Shown: positions 37,362 to 51,037 of the stretch, one piece after another
Numbering within the stretch: position 1 is the first letter of the stretch
Layout of the letters: every line of letters begins with the position of its first letter
Source: Haloimpatiens sp. FM7315
GTDB taxonomy: Bacteria > Bacillota > Clostridia > Clostridiales > Clostridiaceae
Assembly (NCBI GenBank): GCA_041861885.1
Contig: JBGVUE010000001.1
Location: forward strand, 732,001 to 796,000
DNA length: 64,000 nt
Reading direction: 5' to 3'
Made by a program: the position numbers and the translations under genes
Notes under the pieces: model-generated
Seen by the model: the letters and a program-made list of their open reading frames with translations, nothing else
What the model was told of the DNA's origin: nothing
The model's database searches: none

Positions 37362-38394
37362 TTGCATGAGTTAATTAAGTTAGAAAAAAATAGTTCCCGA
37401 ATTGGTTGAGTTAATTGAGAAAAGGTACAGTATTCTCAGAAATATTTATTACAATGAACCTATCGGAAGAAGAATTCTAGCCAATAAGCTAGGCATTGGT
37501 GAGAGAATTGTAAGGACAGAGATTAACTTCTTAAAAAATGAAAACTTGATAGAAGTAAATACTCCAGGTATGAGCGTTACTGAAGAAGGTAAACAAGTAT
37601 TAGAAAAACTAAAAGATTTTATTTATCAGATAAAAGGTTTAGATGATATAGAAGAAACTTTGAAAAAACAGTTACAATTAGGAAAAGTAATTATAGTTCC
37701 AGGTGATGTTGAGGAAGAAAACATAATAATTAACGAACTTGGAAAGGCAGCAGCTAATTTCATAAAAGATAATATAGAACATAATAATATAATATCTTTA
37801 ACTGGAGGAACTACTGTTAAATCTGTAATTGACAACATGCCTAAGATAAATAAGATTAATAATCTTACGGTACTACCAGCAAGAGGAGGAATGGGGAGAA
37901 ATGTTTCAATCCAATCTAATACTTTGGTTTCAAGGCTTGCTGAAAAAATAAACGCAAATTATCGTTTACTGCATGTACCTGATGATTTAAGTGATGTAGC
38001 CTTAAATGCAGTTTTAAATGAAAAAAGTGTAAAAGATATAACCGATAAGATACAGAGTTCTGATATGCTGATTTTTGGCATAGGAAAAGCAGAAGAAATG
38101 GCACTTAAAAGGGGTATGAATGAAAAGGAAATTCAAGATTTATTACTTAAAGGTGCTGAAGCTGAAGCCTTTGGATACTATTTTAGTCAAAAAGGGGAAG
38201 CAGTTCATTGTAATCCCACCATTGGAATTAAAATAGAAGATTTGGAAAAAATCAAATTTGGTGTAGCTGTTGCCGCAGGAAAAAGTAAAGCTAGAGCAAT
38301 ATTAGCCGCAGAAATGAACTTACATTCTAAGGTTCTAGTAACAGATGAAGGTGCAGCAAGAGAAATTTTGAAATTAATCCAACAAGATTTGTAA
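37362..38394 (+). CDS. cggR: Central glycolytic genes regulator CggR, frameshifted near its start
   Basis: A SorC/DeoR-type repressor of about 344 residues. TTG 37362 after AGAGGTG opens MHELIKLEKK. The frame is broken at the A7 run 37384-37390. Two added A restore KKIVPELVELIEKR, while removing one A would give a shorter but also open form. The HTH region is IGRRILANKLGIGERIVRTE (about 35-55). The C-terminal effector domain has IISLTGGTTVKSVIDNMP, LPARGGMGRNVSIQSNT and a late VAAGKSKARAILAAEMN. CggR represses the gap operon and is released by fructose-1,6-bisphosphate. It heads the glycolytic operon here, as in bacilli. Confidence 0.93.
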
Positions 38395-38477
38395 TATTAA
38401 TTTGCTTATAATTTTTTTATATAAATAAAAATAATAAAAAAATACAAAATATATAGGAAACATAAATTAGGAGGTAA

Positions 38478-39491
<1,014 letters not shown>

Positions 39492-39535
39492 TTTTAAAAT
39501 TAAATTAAGGTTAAAAGACTTCTTTAAATAAATAT

Positions 39536-39574
39536 AGAGTGAAGGGCTATACATTTATGTATGCTTTTCACTCT
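39536..39574 (+). repeat. Hairpin between gapA and pgk (first)
   Basis: AGAGTGAA (39536-39543) pairs with TTCACTCT (39567-39574), with GC and ATACAT/ATGTAT pairs inside. There is no T run, so it is more likely an mRNA processing or stability element than a terminator. Confidence 0.6.
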
Positions 39575-39589
39575 TAAACTTAAAATACA

Positions 39590-39651
39590 TTTTAATTGCA
39601 AATTGATAATTTTTATATTATTATAAAAGAATTATGAATTTGCAATTAAAA
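39590..39651 (+). repeat. Hairpin between gapA and pgk (second)
   Basis: A perfect 15-bp inverted repeat, TTTTAATTGCAAATT (39590-39604) and AATTTGCAATTAAAA (39637-39651), flanks an AT-rich 32-nt loop. The right arm runs into the leader of pgk. Confidence 0.75.
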
Positions 39652-39695
39652 AAGAGGACTATATATTTTATATAGATTTGAAGGGAGAAGGAACT

Positions 39696-40892
39696 ATGAA
39701 ATTTAATAAAAAAACCATCGAAGATATACAGGTAAAAGGAAAAAAAGTATTAGTAAGATGTGATTTTAATGTTCCACTAAAAGACGGAGTTATAACTGAT
39801 GAAAATAGATTAGTAGGTGCTTTGCCTACAATAAAATATTTGATGGAAAAAGGAGCTAAGATTATCCTTTGTTCACATCTTGGAAAACCTAAGGGAGAGC
39901 CAAAGCCTGAGCTATCTTTGCTTCCTGTAGCTAAAAGACTTTCAGAAATGTTAGGAAAGGAAGTTGTTTTTGCAAAGGACGACAATGTAGTTGGAGATAA
40001 TGCAAAAAAAGCTATAGCAGAAATGAAAGATGGAGGTCTTGTTTTATTAGAGAACACAAGATATAGAAAAGAAGAAACTAAAAACATTGAGGATTTTTCA
40101 AAGGAGCTAGCTTCTCTTTGCGATGTATTTGTAAATGATGCTTTTGGAACTGCTCATAGAGCACACTGTTCTACTGTTGGAGTTACTAAGTTTGTTGATA
40201 CATCAGTATGTGGATACTTAATTCAAAAAGAGTTAAAATTCCTAGGTGATGCAGTTGAAAATCCAGTTAGACCATTTGTTGCTATATTAGGTGGCGCTAA
40301 GGTTTCAGATAAGATAAATGTAATAAATAATTTATTAGAGAAAGTTGACACATTAATAATAGGTGGAGGAATGGCTTATACTTTCCTAAAAGCTCAGGGC
40401 TATTCAGTAGGAACATCTTTATTAGAAGCAGATAAAGTTGAGTATGCAAAAGAAATGATGAAAAAGGCAGAAGAAAAAGGTGTTAAATTCCTTCTTCCAC
40501 TTGATATAGTAGTTGCAGATAAATTTTCTCCAGATGCAACACCAATTGTAACTGAGGATCAAAATGTAAAAGATGATTATATGGGATTAGATATGGGACC
40601 TAGAACTACAGAGTTATTTGCAAAAGCAATTAAAGATGCAAAGACAGTTATATGGAACGGACCTATGGGTGTATTTGAATTTGAAAACTTTGCAAAAGGA
40701 ACTTTTAAAGTTGCAGAGGCTATGGCAGATAGCGATGCTACTACAATAATTGGTGGCGGAGATAGTGCAGCTGCTGTTAATCAATTAGGATTTGGCGAGA
40801 AGATGACTCATATATCAACAGGTGGAGGAGCTTCACTTGAATTTTTAGAAGGTAAAGAATTACCAGGAATAGTGGCACTTAACGATAAATAA
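39696..40892 (+). CDS. pgk: Phosphoglycerate kinase
   Basis: A 398-residue enzyme that makes ATP from 1,3-bisphosphoglycerate. [16 protein letters not shown] and [19 protein letters not shown] form the substrate side. [27 protein letters not shown] and [12 protein letters not shown] follow. [16 protein letters not shown] and [16 protein letters not shown] are nucleotide-side signatures, ending with [17 protein letters not shown] 39696 with GGGAGAAGGA is used; the TTG at 39678 overlaps that site. tpiA follows after 38 bp. Confidence 0.97.
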   Translation: MKFNKKTIEDIQVKGKKVLVRCDFNVPLKDGVITDENRLVGALPTIKYLMEKGAKIILCSHLGKPKGEPKPELSLLPVAKRLSEMLGKEVVFAKDDNVVGDNAKKAIAEMKDGGLVLLENTRYRKEETKNIEDFSKELASLCDVFVNDAFGTAHRAHCSTVGVTKFVDTSVCGYLIQKELKFLGDAVENPVRPFVAILGGAKVSDKINVINNLLEKVDTLIIGGGMAYTFLKAQGYSVGTSLLEADKVEYAKEMMKKAEEKGVKFLLPLDIVVADKFSPDATPIVTEDQNVKDDYMGLDMGPRTTELFAKAIKDAKTVIWNGPMGVFEFENFAKGTFKVAEAMADSDATTIIGGGDSAAAVNQLGFGEKMTHISTGGGASLEFLEGKELPGIVALNDK

Positions 40893-40930
40893 ACTAAAGT
40901 TTATAAAATTTACTAAAAGGGGTGTACTAA

Positions 40931-41677
40931 ATGAGAAAATCAGTAATAGCTGGAAATTGGAAAATGAATAAAACAGTAAAGGAAGCTGTTGAGCTTGTAA
41001 ATGAATTAAAGCCATTAGTTAAAGATGCAAAATGCGAAGTAGTTGTATGTCCAACATTTGTTTGTTTACAGTCAGTTTTAGAAGCTGCAAAGGGAAGCAA
41101 TATAAAGGTTGGAGCTCAAAATATGTACTTTGAAGAAAGTGGAGCATTTACAGGAGAGGTTGCACCTTCTATGCTTGAAGAAATGGGAGTAGATTACGTT
41201 ATAATCGGACATAGTGAAAGAAGACAGTATTTTAATGAAACAGATGAAACAGTAAATAAAAAACTAAAAAAAGCTTTTGAGCACAATATAATTCCAATAC
41301 TATGCTGTGGAGAAAGTCTTTGTCAAAGAGAAGCTGGTATAACTAATGAAGTTCTTGCAACACAAATTAAACTAGATCTTGCTGGTTTAAAAGAAGAGCA
41401 AGTTTCTAATTTAATAGTTGCTTATGAACCAATATGGGCTATAGGCACTGGTAAAACAGCAACTTCAGATGAAGCAAATGAAACTATAGGATTTATAAGA
41501 AATACTATAAAAGAATTATTTGGTGAGGAACCAGCAGAAAAGGTTAGAATTCAGTATGGTGGTTCTGTTAAGCCTAACACAATAAAAGAACAAATGGGAA
41601 AATCAGATATAGATGGTGCTTTAGTTGGTGGAGCAAGTTTAAAAGCTGAGGACTTCTCTAAAATAGTAAACTTTTAG
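40931..41677 (+). CDS. tpiA: Triosephosphate isomerase
   Basis: A 248-residue TIM-barrel enzyme interconverting dihydroxyacetone phosphate and glyceraldehyde-3-phosphate. [20 protein letters not shown] carries Asn11 and Lys13. [12 protein letters not shown] holds the catalytic His. The catalytic Glu is in [20 protein letters not shown] near residue 165. [14 protein letters not shown] and [14 protein letters not shown] complete the phosphate site. AGGGGTG precedes ATG 40931. A hairpin separates it from gpmI, so downstream expression may be lower. Confidence 0.97.
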   Translation: MRKSVIAGNWKMNKTVKEAVELVNELKPLVKDAKCEVVVCPTFVCLQSVLEAAKGSNIKVGAQNMYFEESGAFTGEVAPSMLEEMGVDYVIIGHSERRQYFNETDETVNKKLKKAFEHNIIPILCCGESLCQREAGITNEVLATQIKLDLAGLKEEQVSNLIVAYEPIWAIGTGKTATSDEANETIGFIRNTIKELFGEEPAEKVRIQYGGSVKPNTIKEQMGKSDIDGALVGGASLKAEDFSKIVNF

Positions 41678-41720
41678 TAAAATTAAAAATTTAAAATACT
41701 TATAATGGGTTGTTATAGGG

Positions 41721-41767
41721 TGCTAGATGACAGGTAAGATTTTAACTCCTGGCACCTAGCATTTTAT
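41721..41767 (+). terminator. Hairpin between tpiA and gpmI
   Basis: TGCTAG-TG-CAGG (from 41721) pairs with CCTG-CA-CTAGCA (to 41761), followed by TTTTATA. Probably a partial terminator within the operon. Confidence 0.7.
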
Positions 41768-41800
41768 AATTTAATACCTAAAACAGAAGGGCGTGTTTAC

Positions 41801-43333
41801 ATGAGTAAAAAACCAGTAATGCTTATGATATTAGATGGATTTGGAATTTCAGATAAGGAAGAAGGCAATGCAGTTAGGCTTTCTAAAAAACCTAATTTTG
41901 ATGCTTTATTAAGTAAATATCCTCATACTAAATTAGCTGCAAGTGGATTAAGTGTAGGACTTCCTGAAGGACAAATGGGAAATTCAGAAGTTGGACACCT
42001 AAATATCGGTGCAGGAAGAATTGTATATCAAGAATTAACTAGGATAACTAAGGAAGCTAAGGAAGGAAAATTTAAAGATAATGCTGCTCTTAATTGGGCT
42101 ATAGAAAATAGTGTACAAAAGGACTCTAGTCTTCATCTTATGGGACTTTTATCTGATGGAGGAGTACACTCTCATATAGAACATTTAAAGGCATTGATAG
42201 CTTTAGCAAAAGAGAAAGGTGTAAAAAAACTATATGTTCATGGTTTTTTAGATGGTCGTGATGTTCCACCCTCTTCAGCTAAAGAGTACATAAGTGATAT
42301 AGAGAAATATATGAAAGAAGTAGGACTTGGTAAAATAGCTACAGTATCTGGTAGATACTATGCAATGGATAGGGATAACAGATGGGAAAGGGTGTTACTT
42401 TCTTATAATGCCTTAGTTTTAGGAAAAGGTGAAACTGCAAGTAGTGCATTAGAAGCAGTTGAAAAGTCCTATCATGATAACAAAACAGATGAATTTGTAT
42501 TGCCTACAGTAATTTTAGAAGATGAAAAACCAGTAGATACTATTAAAGACGGAGATTCTGTAATATTCTTTAATTTTAGACCGGATAGAGCTAGAGAAAT
42601 CACAAGAGCTATAAATGATAAAACTTTTAGTGGATTTGAAAGAAAAGCACTAGATCTACATTATGTTTGTATGACACAATATGATAAAACTATTACGAAT
42701 GTTCAAGTAGCTTATAAACCACAAACCCTTAATAATACCTTAGGTGAATATGTAAGTAGCTTAGGCAAGACTCAGTTAAGAATAGCTGAAACAGAAAAAT
42801 ATGCACATGTAACATTTTTCTTTAATGGTGGAGTAGAAGAGCCAAATCAAAATGAAGATAGAGCACTTATACCATCTCCTAAAGTTGCAACATATGATTT
42901 AAAACCAGAAATGAGTGCTTTTGAAGTTACAGAAGAACTTTTAAAAAGACTAAATGAAGATAAATATGATCTTATCATATTAAACTATGCAAACCCTGAT
43001 ATGGTTGGACATACAGGTGTTCTAGAGGCTGCTGAAAAAGCTATAGAGGCAGTAGATGAGTGTCTTTTGAAAGTTGTGAATAAGGTTTTAGAGAAGGACG
43101 GAACTGTTTTTATAACAGCAGATCATGGAAACTCAGAGCAAATGATAGATTATTCAACTGGAAAACCAATGACAGCTCATACAACAAGTCCAGTTCCCTT
43201 TGTATATGTTAATAAAAATCCAAGGTGCACTAATTTAAAAGAAAATGGTAAGTTAGCAGATATAGCACCAACAATTCTTGATGAAATGGGCCTAGATAAA
43301 CCTTCAGAAATGGAAGGCGAAACTTTAATTTAA
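41801..43333 (+). CDS. gpmI: 2,3-bisphosphoglycerate-independent phosphoglycerate mutase
   Basis: A 510-residue Mn2+-dependent phosphatase/transferase-type mutase that interconverts 3- and 2-phosphoglycerate. [20 protein letters not shown] gives the first metal site. [20 protein letters not shown] holds the catalytic Ser. [18 protein letters not shown] and [14 protein letters not shown] form the substrate site. [17 protein letters not shown] and [14 protein letters not shown] complete the metal ligands. Clostridia use this form and its Mn2+/pH dependence in sporulation contexts. AGAAGGG lies upstream of ATG 41801. Confidence 0.97.
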   Translation: MSKKPVMLMILDGFGISDKEEGNAVRLSKKPNFDALLSKYPHTKLAASGLSVGLPEGQMGNSEVGHLNIGAGRIVYQELTRITKEAKEGKFKDNAALNWAIENSVQKDSSLHLMGLLSDGGVHSHIEHLKALIALAKEKGVKKLYVHGFLDGRDVPPSSAKEYISDIEKYMKEVGLGKIATVSGRYYAMDRDNRWERVLLSYNALVLGKGETASSALEAVEKSYHDNKTDEFVLPTVILEDEKPVDTIKDGDSVIFFNFRPDRAREITRAINDKTFSGFERKALDLHYVCMTQYDKTITNVQVAYKPQTLNNTLGEYVSSLGKTQLRIAETEKYAHVTFFFNGGVEEPNQNEDRALIPSPKVATYDLKPEMSAFEVTEELLKRLNEDKYDLIILNYANPDMVGHTGVLEAAEKAIEAVDECLLKVVNKVLEKDGTVFITADHGNSEQMIDYSTGKPMTAHTTSPVPFVYVNKNPRCTNLKENGKLADIAPTILDEMGLDKPSEMEGETLI

Positions 43334-43451
43334 GCTTTTTAGGCTTATAATGGTCATGCTAGTTTTATTTTTCATAAAAAACTCCATGTGGAATTCATAA
43401 TAATCTATTAATATGTGAATAATAAATAAGTAAGTGTATGTGTATGTTTTT

Positions 43452-44881
<1,430 letters not shown>

Positions 44882-44997
44882 AAACTTGAATATTAAATAG
44901 AATTTCCAATAATTTAGATAAATACTGGATAAATCATTAATTAAATATTATTGAATAAATGTTTGAATATATGATATAATCTACTAAAGGATAGTAT

Positions 44998-45025
44998 AAT
45001 GAAGGGGACACTAGTGCCCCTTCAT
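44998..45025 (+). terminator. Terminator-like hairpin after eno
   Basis: AATGAAGGGG pairs perfectly with CCCCTTCATT around ACACTAGTG. Only TTT follows, so termination may be partial. Confidence 0.7.
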
Positions 45026-45098
45026 TTACATCATTACAATATTATGTTTATTATACTATTAATGTAAACATTTTATTTTGAATAAGGAGGTGTAATAC

Positions 45099-45329
45099 AT
45101 GCAAAAGACATTAGTTGCATTTCAGGTAATTGTCTCAATAATGCTTATAGCTTCAATAATGATGCAGCCAAGTAAAGCAGACGGATTTAATAATTTTGCT
45201 GCTCCTAGTCAAGATACTTTCTATGCTAAAAATAATGTGAGAACTTCTGAAAAAGTATTTGCTAGAATAACAGTATTTACAAGTTTATTATTTGCTATCA
45301 TAACAATAGCAATTAATATAATAAAGTAA
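45099..45329 (+). CDS. secG: Preprotein translocase subunit SecG
   Basis: A 76-residue protein with two membrane helices (about residues 4-24 and 55-75) and a Gly/Asn-rich loop, GFNNFAAPSQDTFYAKN. This matches SecG, the accessory subunit of SecYEG. Its place between eno and rnr-smpB-ssrA is the common clostridial order, although hppA and an ABC transporter are inserted here. AAGGAGGTG precedes ATG 45099. The overall sequence is divergent, so the call rests on topology and context as well as similarity. Confidence 0.85.
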   Translation: MQKTLVAFQVIVSIMLIASIMMQPSKADGFNNFAAPSQDTFYAKNNVRTSEKVFARITVFTSLLFAIITIAINIIK

Positions 45330-45346
45330 TACAGGAGGGCTGAAAA

Positions 45347-47377
45347 GTGAATAATTATATTTACACAGCTATTGCTGGCATTTTAGCATTAGCATTCGCA
45401 TTTATTCTAGGTAGCGCTATATCAAAAGAGGATTCCGGAAATGACAGGATGAAGGAAATATCAGGTTATATTCACGAAGGAGCTATGGCTTTTTTAGGTA
45501 GGGAGTACAAGGCATTATCAATATTTATAGTAGTTGTATTTTTACTTATAGGCTTTGCTATAAACTGGTCTACAGCTATATGTTTCGTGATAGGTGCAAT
45601 ATTTTCAATACTAGCAGGTTATTTTGGAATGATAGTGGCTACAAAGGCAAATGTAAGAACTGCTAATGCAGCAAGAAATGGTCAATCTAAAGCACTTAAA
45701 ATTGCATTCTCAGGTGGAGCTGTTATGGGAATGGCAGTAGTTGGTCTTGGTATACTAGGACTAAGTGTGCTTTACATGGTTTTTGGAGGAAAAATTGAAT
45801 TTTTAACAGGTTTTGGACTAGGTGCTAGTTCAATTGCTTTGTTTGCCCGTGTTGGTGGTGGAATATACACTAAGGCAGCAGACGTAGGCGCAGATTTAGT
45901 TGGTAAGGTAGAAGCTGGCATACCAGAGGATGATCCAAGAAATCCTGCAGTTATTGCAGATAACGTTGGTGACAATGTTGGTGATGTTGCTGGTATGGGT
46001 GCAGATTTATTTGAATCTTATGTTGGTTCTTTAATATCTGCATTAACATTAGGTGCTTTATTTACTGGTACTGTTAATATTGAAAAGGGTGCAATTGTAT
46101 TCCCATTCTTATTGTCAGCTGCAGGAATTATAGCATCTATAATAGGAATTTTAATTGCAAGAAAAAGTAAATCTTCAAATCCACAAAAAGCTTTAAATTC
46201 AGGTACAACTATAAGTGGTATTTTAGTTATAATTGTAGCTTTTATATTAAGTAAGTTTGTATTTGGCGATTTAAGAGCTTTTGCAGCTATAACTGCTGGT
46301 TTGGTAGTTGGGATGCTAATAGGAAAGATTACAGAAATTTATACTTCAGATGCATATAATTCAGTTAAGAAAATAGGTAAACAGTCAGAAACAGGAGCTG
46401 CTACAACTATAATTTCTGGATTAGCAGTTGGAATGTATTCAACAGTAGCACCTATAATTCTTATAGGAATTGGAGTATTAGTTTCATTCTTTATCATGGG
46501 TGGAGGAACTGAAGTTTCTCATGGATTATATGGTATTGCTCTAGCAGCAGTAGGTATGCTCTCAACAACAGGTATAACAGTTGCAGTTGATGCATACGGA
46601 CCAATAGCAGATAATGCTGGTGGAATAGCTGAAATGGCAGGATTACCACATGATGTAAGAGAAATAACAGATAAATTAGATTCAGTAGGAAATACTACAG
46701 CAGCTATAGGTAAAGGGTTTGCTATAGGTTCTGCAGCACTTACTGCTCTTGGTTTATTTGCTTCTTATGCTCAAGCAGTAAATTTAAAATCAATTGATTT
46801 ACTAAATCCAGTAACTTTAACAGGATTGCTAATTGGAGCTATGCTTCCCTTCTTGTTTGGTGCTTTGACAATGGAATCTGTTGGTAAAGCAGCTAACGAA
46901 ATGATAGAAGAGGTTAGAAGACAATTTAAGTCTATTCCAGGAATAATGGAAGGAAAAGGCAAACCTGATTATAAAAAATGCGTAGATATTTCAACAGGTG
47001 CAGCATTAAGAGAGATGTTGTTACCAGGAATTCTAGCTATATTAGTACCTTTAATAGTCGGTATATTATTAGGACCTGAAGCTCTAGGTGGACTTATAGG
47101 GGGAGCCGTTGCTACAGGAGTTCTAGTAGCTATTTTAATGGCTAATGCCGGTGGCGCTTGGGATAACGCTAAAAAATATATTGAAGGTGGAGCACATGGC
47201 GGAAAAGGCAGTGATGCTCATAAAGCAGCAGTAGTTGGTGATACAGTAGGAGATCCATTTAAGGATACATCAGGACCTGCAATGAACATACTAATAAAAC
47301 TTATGACTATAGTTTCATTGGTATTTGCACCAGTAATACTTAAATTTGGTGGCATATTATTAAATTTGTTTAAATAG
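45347..47377 (+). CDS. hppA: Membrane-bound ion-pumping pyrophosphatase
   Basis: A 676-residue protein of about 16 membrane helices that couples pyrophosphate hydrolysis to cation export. The site has [40 protein letters not shown] and, late, [29 protein letters not shown] is the form of the motif seen in K+-dependent enzymes (K+-independent ones have Lys in place of the second Ala), a subgroup that includes Na+ pumps. Pumped ion is therefore inferred, not proven. GTG 45347 follows AGGAGGG. It starts 17 bp after secG and ends in a clear terminator. Confidence 0.96.
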   Translation: MNNYIYTAIAGILALAFAFILGSAISKEDSGNDRMKEISGYIHEGAMAFLGREYKALSIFIVVVFLLIGFAINWSTAICFVIGAIFSILAGYFGMIVATKANVRTANAARNGQSKALKIAFSGGAVMGMAVVGLGILGLSVLYMVFGGKIEFLTGFGLGASSIALFARVGGGIYTKAADVGADLVGKVEAGIPEDDPRNPAVIADNVGDNVGDVAGMGADLFESYVGSLISALTLGALFTGTVNIEKGAIVFPFLLSAAGIIASIIGILIARKSKSSNPQKALNSGTTISGILVIIVAFILSKFVFGDLRAFAAITAGLVVGMLIGKITEIYTSDAYNSVKKIGKQSETGAATTIISGLAVGMYSTVAPIILIGIGVLVSFFIMGGGTEVSHGLYGIALAAVGMLSTTGITVAVDAYGPIADNAGGIAEMAGLPHDVREITDKLDSVGNTTAAIGKGFAIGSAALTALGLFASYAQAVNLKSIDLLNPVTLTGLLIGAMLPFLFGALTMESVGKAANEMIEEVRRQFKSIPGIMEGKGKPDYKKCVDISTGAALREMLLPGILAILVPLIVGILLGPEALGGLIGGAVATGVLVAILMANAGGAWDNAKKYIEGGAHGGKGSDAHKAAVVGDTVGDPFKDTSGPAMNILIKLMTIVSLVFAPVILKFGGILLNLFK

Positions 47378-47385
47378 TTATACGG

Positions 47386-47420
47386 CACTAGTAGTAAATA
47401 TAAACTACTAGTGTTATTTT
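47386..47420 (+). terminator. Terminator of hppA
   Basis: CACTAGTAGT (47386-47395) pairs perfectly with ACTACTAGTG (47404-47413), followed by TTATTTTTAT. Confidence 0.9.
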
Positions 47421-47441
47421 TATGTGAGAAAATAGCATAAA

Positions 47442-47478
47442 AATTCCTAGAGAACTATTTCTAGATACCCTAGGAATT
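47442..47478 (-). terminator. Terminator of the minus-strand peptide transporter operon
   Basis: AATTCCTAG and CTAGGAATT form the stem. On the minus strand TTTTTATGC follows it directly. Confidence 0.8.
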
Positions 47479-47484
47479 ATGTGT

Positions 47485-48326
47485 TTAGTTATTAATTTTT
47501 GGTTCTAGTGCTATTCTTAAGGTATCGCCTAGAACATTAAAACTTAATACTGTAAATAAAATAAATAACCCGGGAAATAATGCCATATGAGGTTTATCAG
47601 AAATAAATCCCTGAGCGTTTTGAAGCATGCTTCCCCAAGAAGCCATAGGCTGCTGAACTCCAAGCCCTAAAAAGCTAAGGGCAGATTCCGTAAGAATTGC
47701 ACCTGCTATATTTAGAGTAGACATTACTATTACAGAAGATATAACATTTGGAAGAATATGTTTTAGAATTATATGAAGATTACTAGCTCCTAGAGATTTT
47801 GAACAAAGTACATATTCTCTTTCTCTATATGAAAGGGTTTCACCTCGTACAACTCTAGCTATTCCCATCCAACCAAATAATCCTATTATAAAAATTATAT
47901 TGTTTATACTTGCCTCTAAGTAAGCGTTGGCAATTAAAATAAGAAAAAAGTTGGAATACACATAAGTATATCTATTAATCGCATAATAGCACTATCTACA
48001 ATTCCTCCTAAATAACCGCTAGTAACACCTATTATGGTTCCAAGGGATATGGATACAAGCATTGAGAGAAATCCTACTTTAAGAGAAATCCTGCCCCCAT
48101 ATAAAGCTCTTGTAAAATAGTCTCTACCTAGTTCGTCAGTTCCAAATATATGTAAAATGCTAGGACCTGCTAACTTGTTTGATACGTTAATTTTATTAGG
48201 ATCGTAAGGAGATAAAAATGCGAATATTGAGCTTAATATTATAATAGTTAAAATTATTAAGGATATTAAAGCAAACTTATTTTTTCCAAAATGAATTTTT
48301 AAATTAATTAAAAGTCGTTCCTTCAT
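47485..48326 (-). CDS. Peptide/nickel-type ABC transporter permease (DppC/OppC-like), frameshifted
   Basis: An inner-membrane permease of about 281 residues. The N-terminal frame has LLINLKIHFGKNKFALISLI, a membrane helix, and HIFGTDELGRDYFTRALYGG, the OppC N-terminal signature, then stops at 47934. The second frame continues from ILIANAYLEASINNIIFIIG with the permease EAA-type loop AKSLG-like SKSLGASNLHIILKHILPNV and LSFLGLGVQQPMASWG. Adding one base to the A6 run at 47944-47949 restores MCIPTFFLILIANAYLE. It overlaps the upstream permease by 3 bp. It is the last gene of the operon; no ATPase genes follow. Confidence 0.9.
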
Positions 48327-49279
48327 TATTTATCCACCACCCTAATTCTTGGATCTACAATTCCATATAAAATATCCGAAATTAAATTACCTAAAATAAG
48401 TAACATAGAAGATATCATTGTTATTGTCATAATCACAGGATAGTCCCTATTGAATATAGCTTCTATGCCAAATCTTCCCATACCTGGCCATCCAAAAATT
48501 GTTTCAGTAATAAAGGCACCAGAGATTAATTCTGGTAGACTCATTCCCAATATGGTTATTAAAGGTAAAATTGAGTTTTTTAAAATATGATTGTGTAAAA
48601 GCTGCCTTTTAGATAAACCTTTACTTAAAGCTGTTAGTACATAGTCTTCGCTTAATTGAGTTAAGGCGCTGGAACGAATATATCTAGTAAGAACCGCTAT
48701 ATTTGGAAAACACAGCACAGCACAGGGCATAATGCTATGTTTTATTAAATCAGAAGTTGTGTGAACTCCGATAGTTCTCATGCCAGAGGTTGGAAGCAGT
48801 TTTAATTTACTTGAGAATAGTATTACTATTAACATAGCAAACCAAAAGCTAGGAATAGATATACCTATATAAGATATAGAGGTTAGTATATTATCTAAAT
48901 GCGAATTTTTCTTTAAGGCGGATATTAATCCTAAAGGTATAGATATTAAAACTGAAATTATCATTGTAACTCCCATAAGACTTATAGTTGTTGGAAGTCT
49001 TTGCTCTATTTCTTTTAGAACTGGTTCGTGAGTTATATAAGAATAGCCAAAATTTCCTCTTACGCAGTTATTAAGCCATTTTACGTACCTTGTGTATACT
49101 GGGTCATTTAATCCTAAACTTTCTTTTATTTTTGCAATTTGAATGGCACTCATTTTAGGATTAATAAAAGCATGAGCTGGATTTCCAGGTGCTAAGTTTA
49201 TAAGTGCAAAGGAAATTATAGATATAAAAAATAACATTGGAATGGCTTGTAAAAATCTTTTAATTAAATATTTTTTCAT
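48326..49279 (-). CDS. Peptide/nickel-type ABC transporter permease (DppB/OppB-like)
   Basis: A 317-residue permease with six helices. LIKRFLQAIPMLFFISIISF then INLAPGNPAHAFINPKMS is the OppB/DppB N-terminal signature. RTIGVHTTSD precedes the central helices, and LSKGLSKRQLLHNHILKNSI is the EAA-type loop contacting the ATPases. LISGAFITETIFGWPGMGRF is also conserved. The stop codon overlaps the next gene's start. The ATG at 49279 follows a weak GGTGAATT. Substrates could be peptides, nickel or other small solutes. Confidence 0.92.
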   Translation of the reverse strand: MKKYLIKRFLQAIPMLFFISIISFALINLAPGNPAHAFINPKMSAIQIAKIKESLGLNDPVYTRYVKWLNNCVRGNFGYSYITHEPVLKEIEQRLPTTISLMGVTMIISVLISIPLGLISALKKNSHLDNILTSISYIGISIPSFWFAMLIVILFSSKLKLLPTSGMRTIGVHTTSDLIKHSIMPCAVLCFPNIAVLTRYIRSSALTQLSEDYVLTALSKGLSKRQLLHNHILKNSILPLITILGMSLPELISGAFITETIFGWPGMGRFGIEAIFNRDYPVIMTITMISSMLLILGNLISDILYGIVDPRIRVVDK

Positions 49280-49430
49280 AATTCACCAACTTTCAAATTT
49301 ATAAAATGATAATTAAAACAATAAATACTTTTTGAATATAGTATATATAAGATTTACTAATATATAAAGAGGACATGAATGATGTATAACCAAACATGTC
49401 CCTGAGGTAAGTAATCTTACTTACAAATGA

Positions 49431-51037
49431 TTATTCTTGTACATAATATAATTTTGATAAATCTTCAAACATGTATATAGGAACTGTTTTAGCTTCTTCT
49501 ACTCCACCAATATTTCCGCTAACACCAATCATTGAAGTTGCATAATCAATGTTGTATTGAACAGCATCTTCTGCTAATTTCTTTTGTATAGTTTCATACA
49601 TTTCTTTTCTCTTAGCTTCATCGGTTTCTATAGCAGCGGTTTTCCAAATTCTGTCTAATTCTGGATTTGAATAATTAGCCCAGTTCATAGTTCCCTTGGT
49701 TACAAAAAGACCAGAATAAGAATCAGGATCAGTTCCACAAACATAAGCATTAAGAGTCATGTCAAAAGTTTTTGGAGTTTCTCCAAATACTTGAGAGAAA
49801 AATGCTTGTTGTTCAAGAGGTACAGGTTTAACATTTATACCAATAGCTTTTAAGTTTTCTTTGATAACGTTAAATTGATTTATATCACTTTCACTTCCTG
49901 CTATGTAACCAAATTTTAGAGTTATATCTTTTTCATTAGCTTTTTTCATAAGCTCTTTTGCTTTATCTAAGTTAAAATCGTAATGTTCAACTTTATCTGT
50001 ATAGTATAAAGTGCTTGGCGGGAATACAGAATTTGCAGGTTTAGAATTTTCTACATTTTCAAAAATACTTTTTAATAAATCTTGTTTGTTAATAGCGTAA
50101 CAAATAGCTTGTCTAACTTCTTTTTTGCTAAATATCTATTTTTGAAGTCAAATATTGTGTAATTTGGCATTGATTCATCGTATTTGTAAGTCTTGAATTT
50201 AGAGTTTTTTGAATAAGTGTTAAATTTCTTTTCTGATAAATAAGTTGCATTTATTTCACCATTTTCAAAAGCAATTGAACTGCTATTTTTATCTCCAGCT
50301 ACTTTGTATACTACTTGTTCTATATGAGGTTTTCCAGCAAAGTAATCATTAAATCTTTCAAGAGTTAAATGATCGCCTTTTTTCCATTCTTTAAATTTAT
50401 ATGGACCAGAACCTACTGGATTATTATTTTTTTCAGATTTTGCTAGATCCTTTTCTCCTTCAAATACATGTTTTGGTATTGGACGTAATCCACCTAAAGC
50501 ACCTTTAAAAGGCATATAAACTTGTGGCAATTTTATTTGAAGTGTTAGATCATCTATTTTTTTCATTTCAAATTTCTTTCCGCCTATTAAATAGACTTCT
50601 CTATCACTTATGTTTTGTTTTTCATCCCAAATAGTGTTTATTGAAAATATTATGTCATCAACAGTTATTTTCTTACCGTCATGCCATTTTAAATTATCTT
50701 TCAATTTAAGGGTATAAGTTAGTTTATCTTTTGATTCTTCTATCTTATCTGCTAGATAATATCTAGTTTCATTTGAATCCATTAGGTATAAAGGACTAAA
50801 CAAAGCGTTGTTTACAGTAAAAGTTACTCTGTTTTCTTGATAATAAGGATTCAATTTAGTTGGATCACTTCCAAAAGCAAAAACCATAGTGCCGCCGTCT
50901 TTAATTTTGTCTTTTTTAACTGTAGAGGTAGCAGAAGTTTTTGATGATGCGTCTTTTGCAGTAGAACTTCCACAAGCCACAAGACCCAAGCTACAAGTAA
51001 CTGCAAGTAAAAGACTTAGAATTCTTTTATTTTTCAT
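49431..51037 (-). CDS. ABC transporter substrate-binding lipoprotein (SBP family 5), frameshifted
   Basis: A lipoprotein of about 535 residues. A signal peptide MKNKRILSLLLAVTCSLGL leads into lipobox V-A-C. The SBP_bac_5 fold has GGTMVFAFGSDPTKLNPYYQ and YTLKLKDNLKWHDGKKITVD, then NPVGSGPYKFKEWKKGDHL. The frame stops at 50072. Adding one base to the T6 run at 50121-50126 restores LAKKEVRQAICYAINKQDLL, which joins LMKKANEKDITLKFGYIAGS to the end. AAAGGGGG precedes ATG 51037. It heads the minus-strand operon with two permeases. The binding specificity is not evident. Confidence 0.92.

Noticed and set aside
47485-51037. Real pseudogene operon
   Set aside because: Each frameshift is restored by one base in a homopolymer and all family motifs are intact, so base-calling error is likelier.
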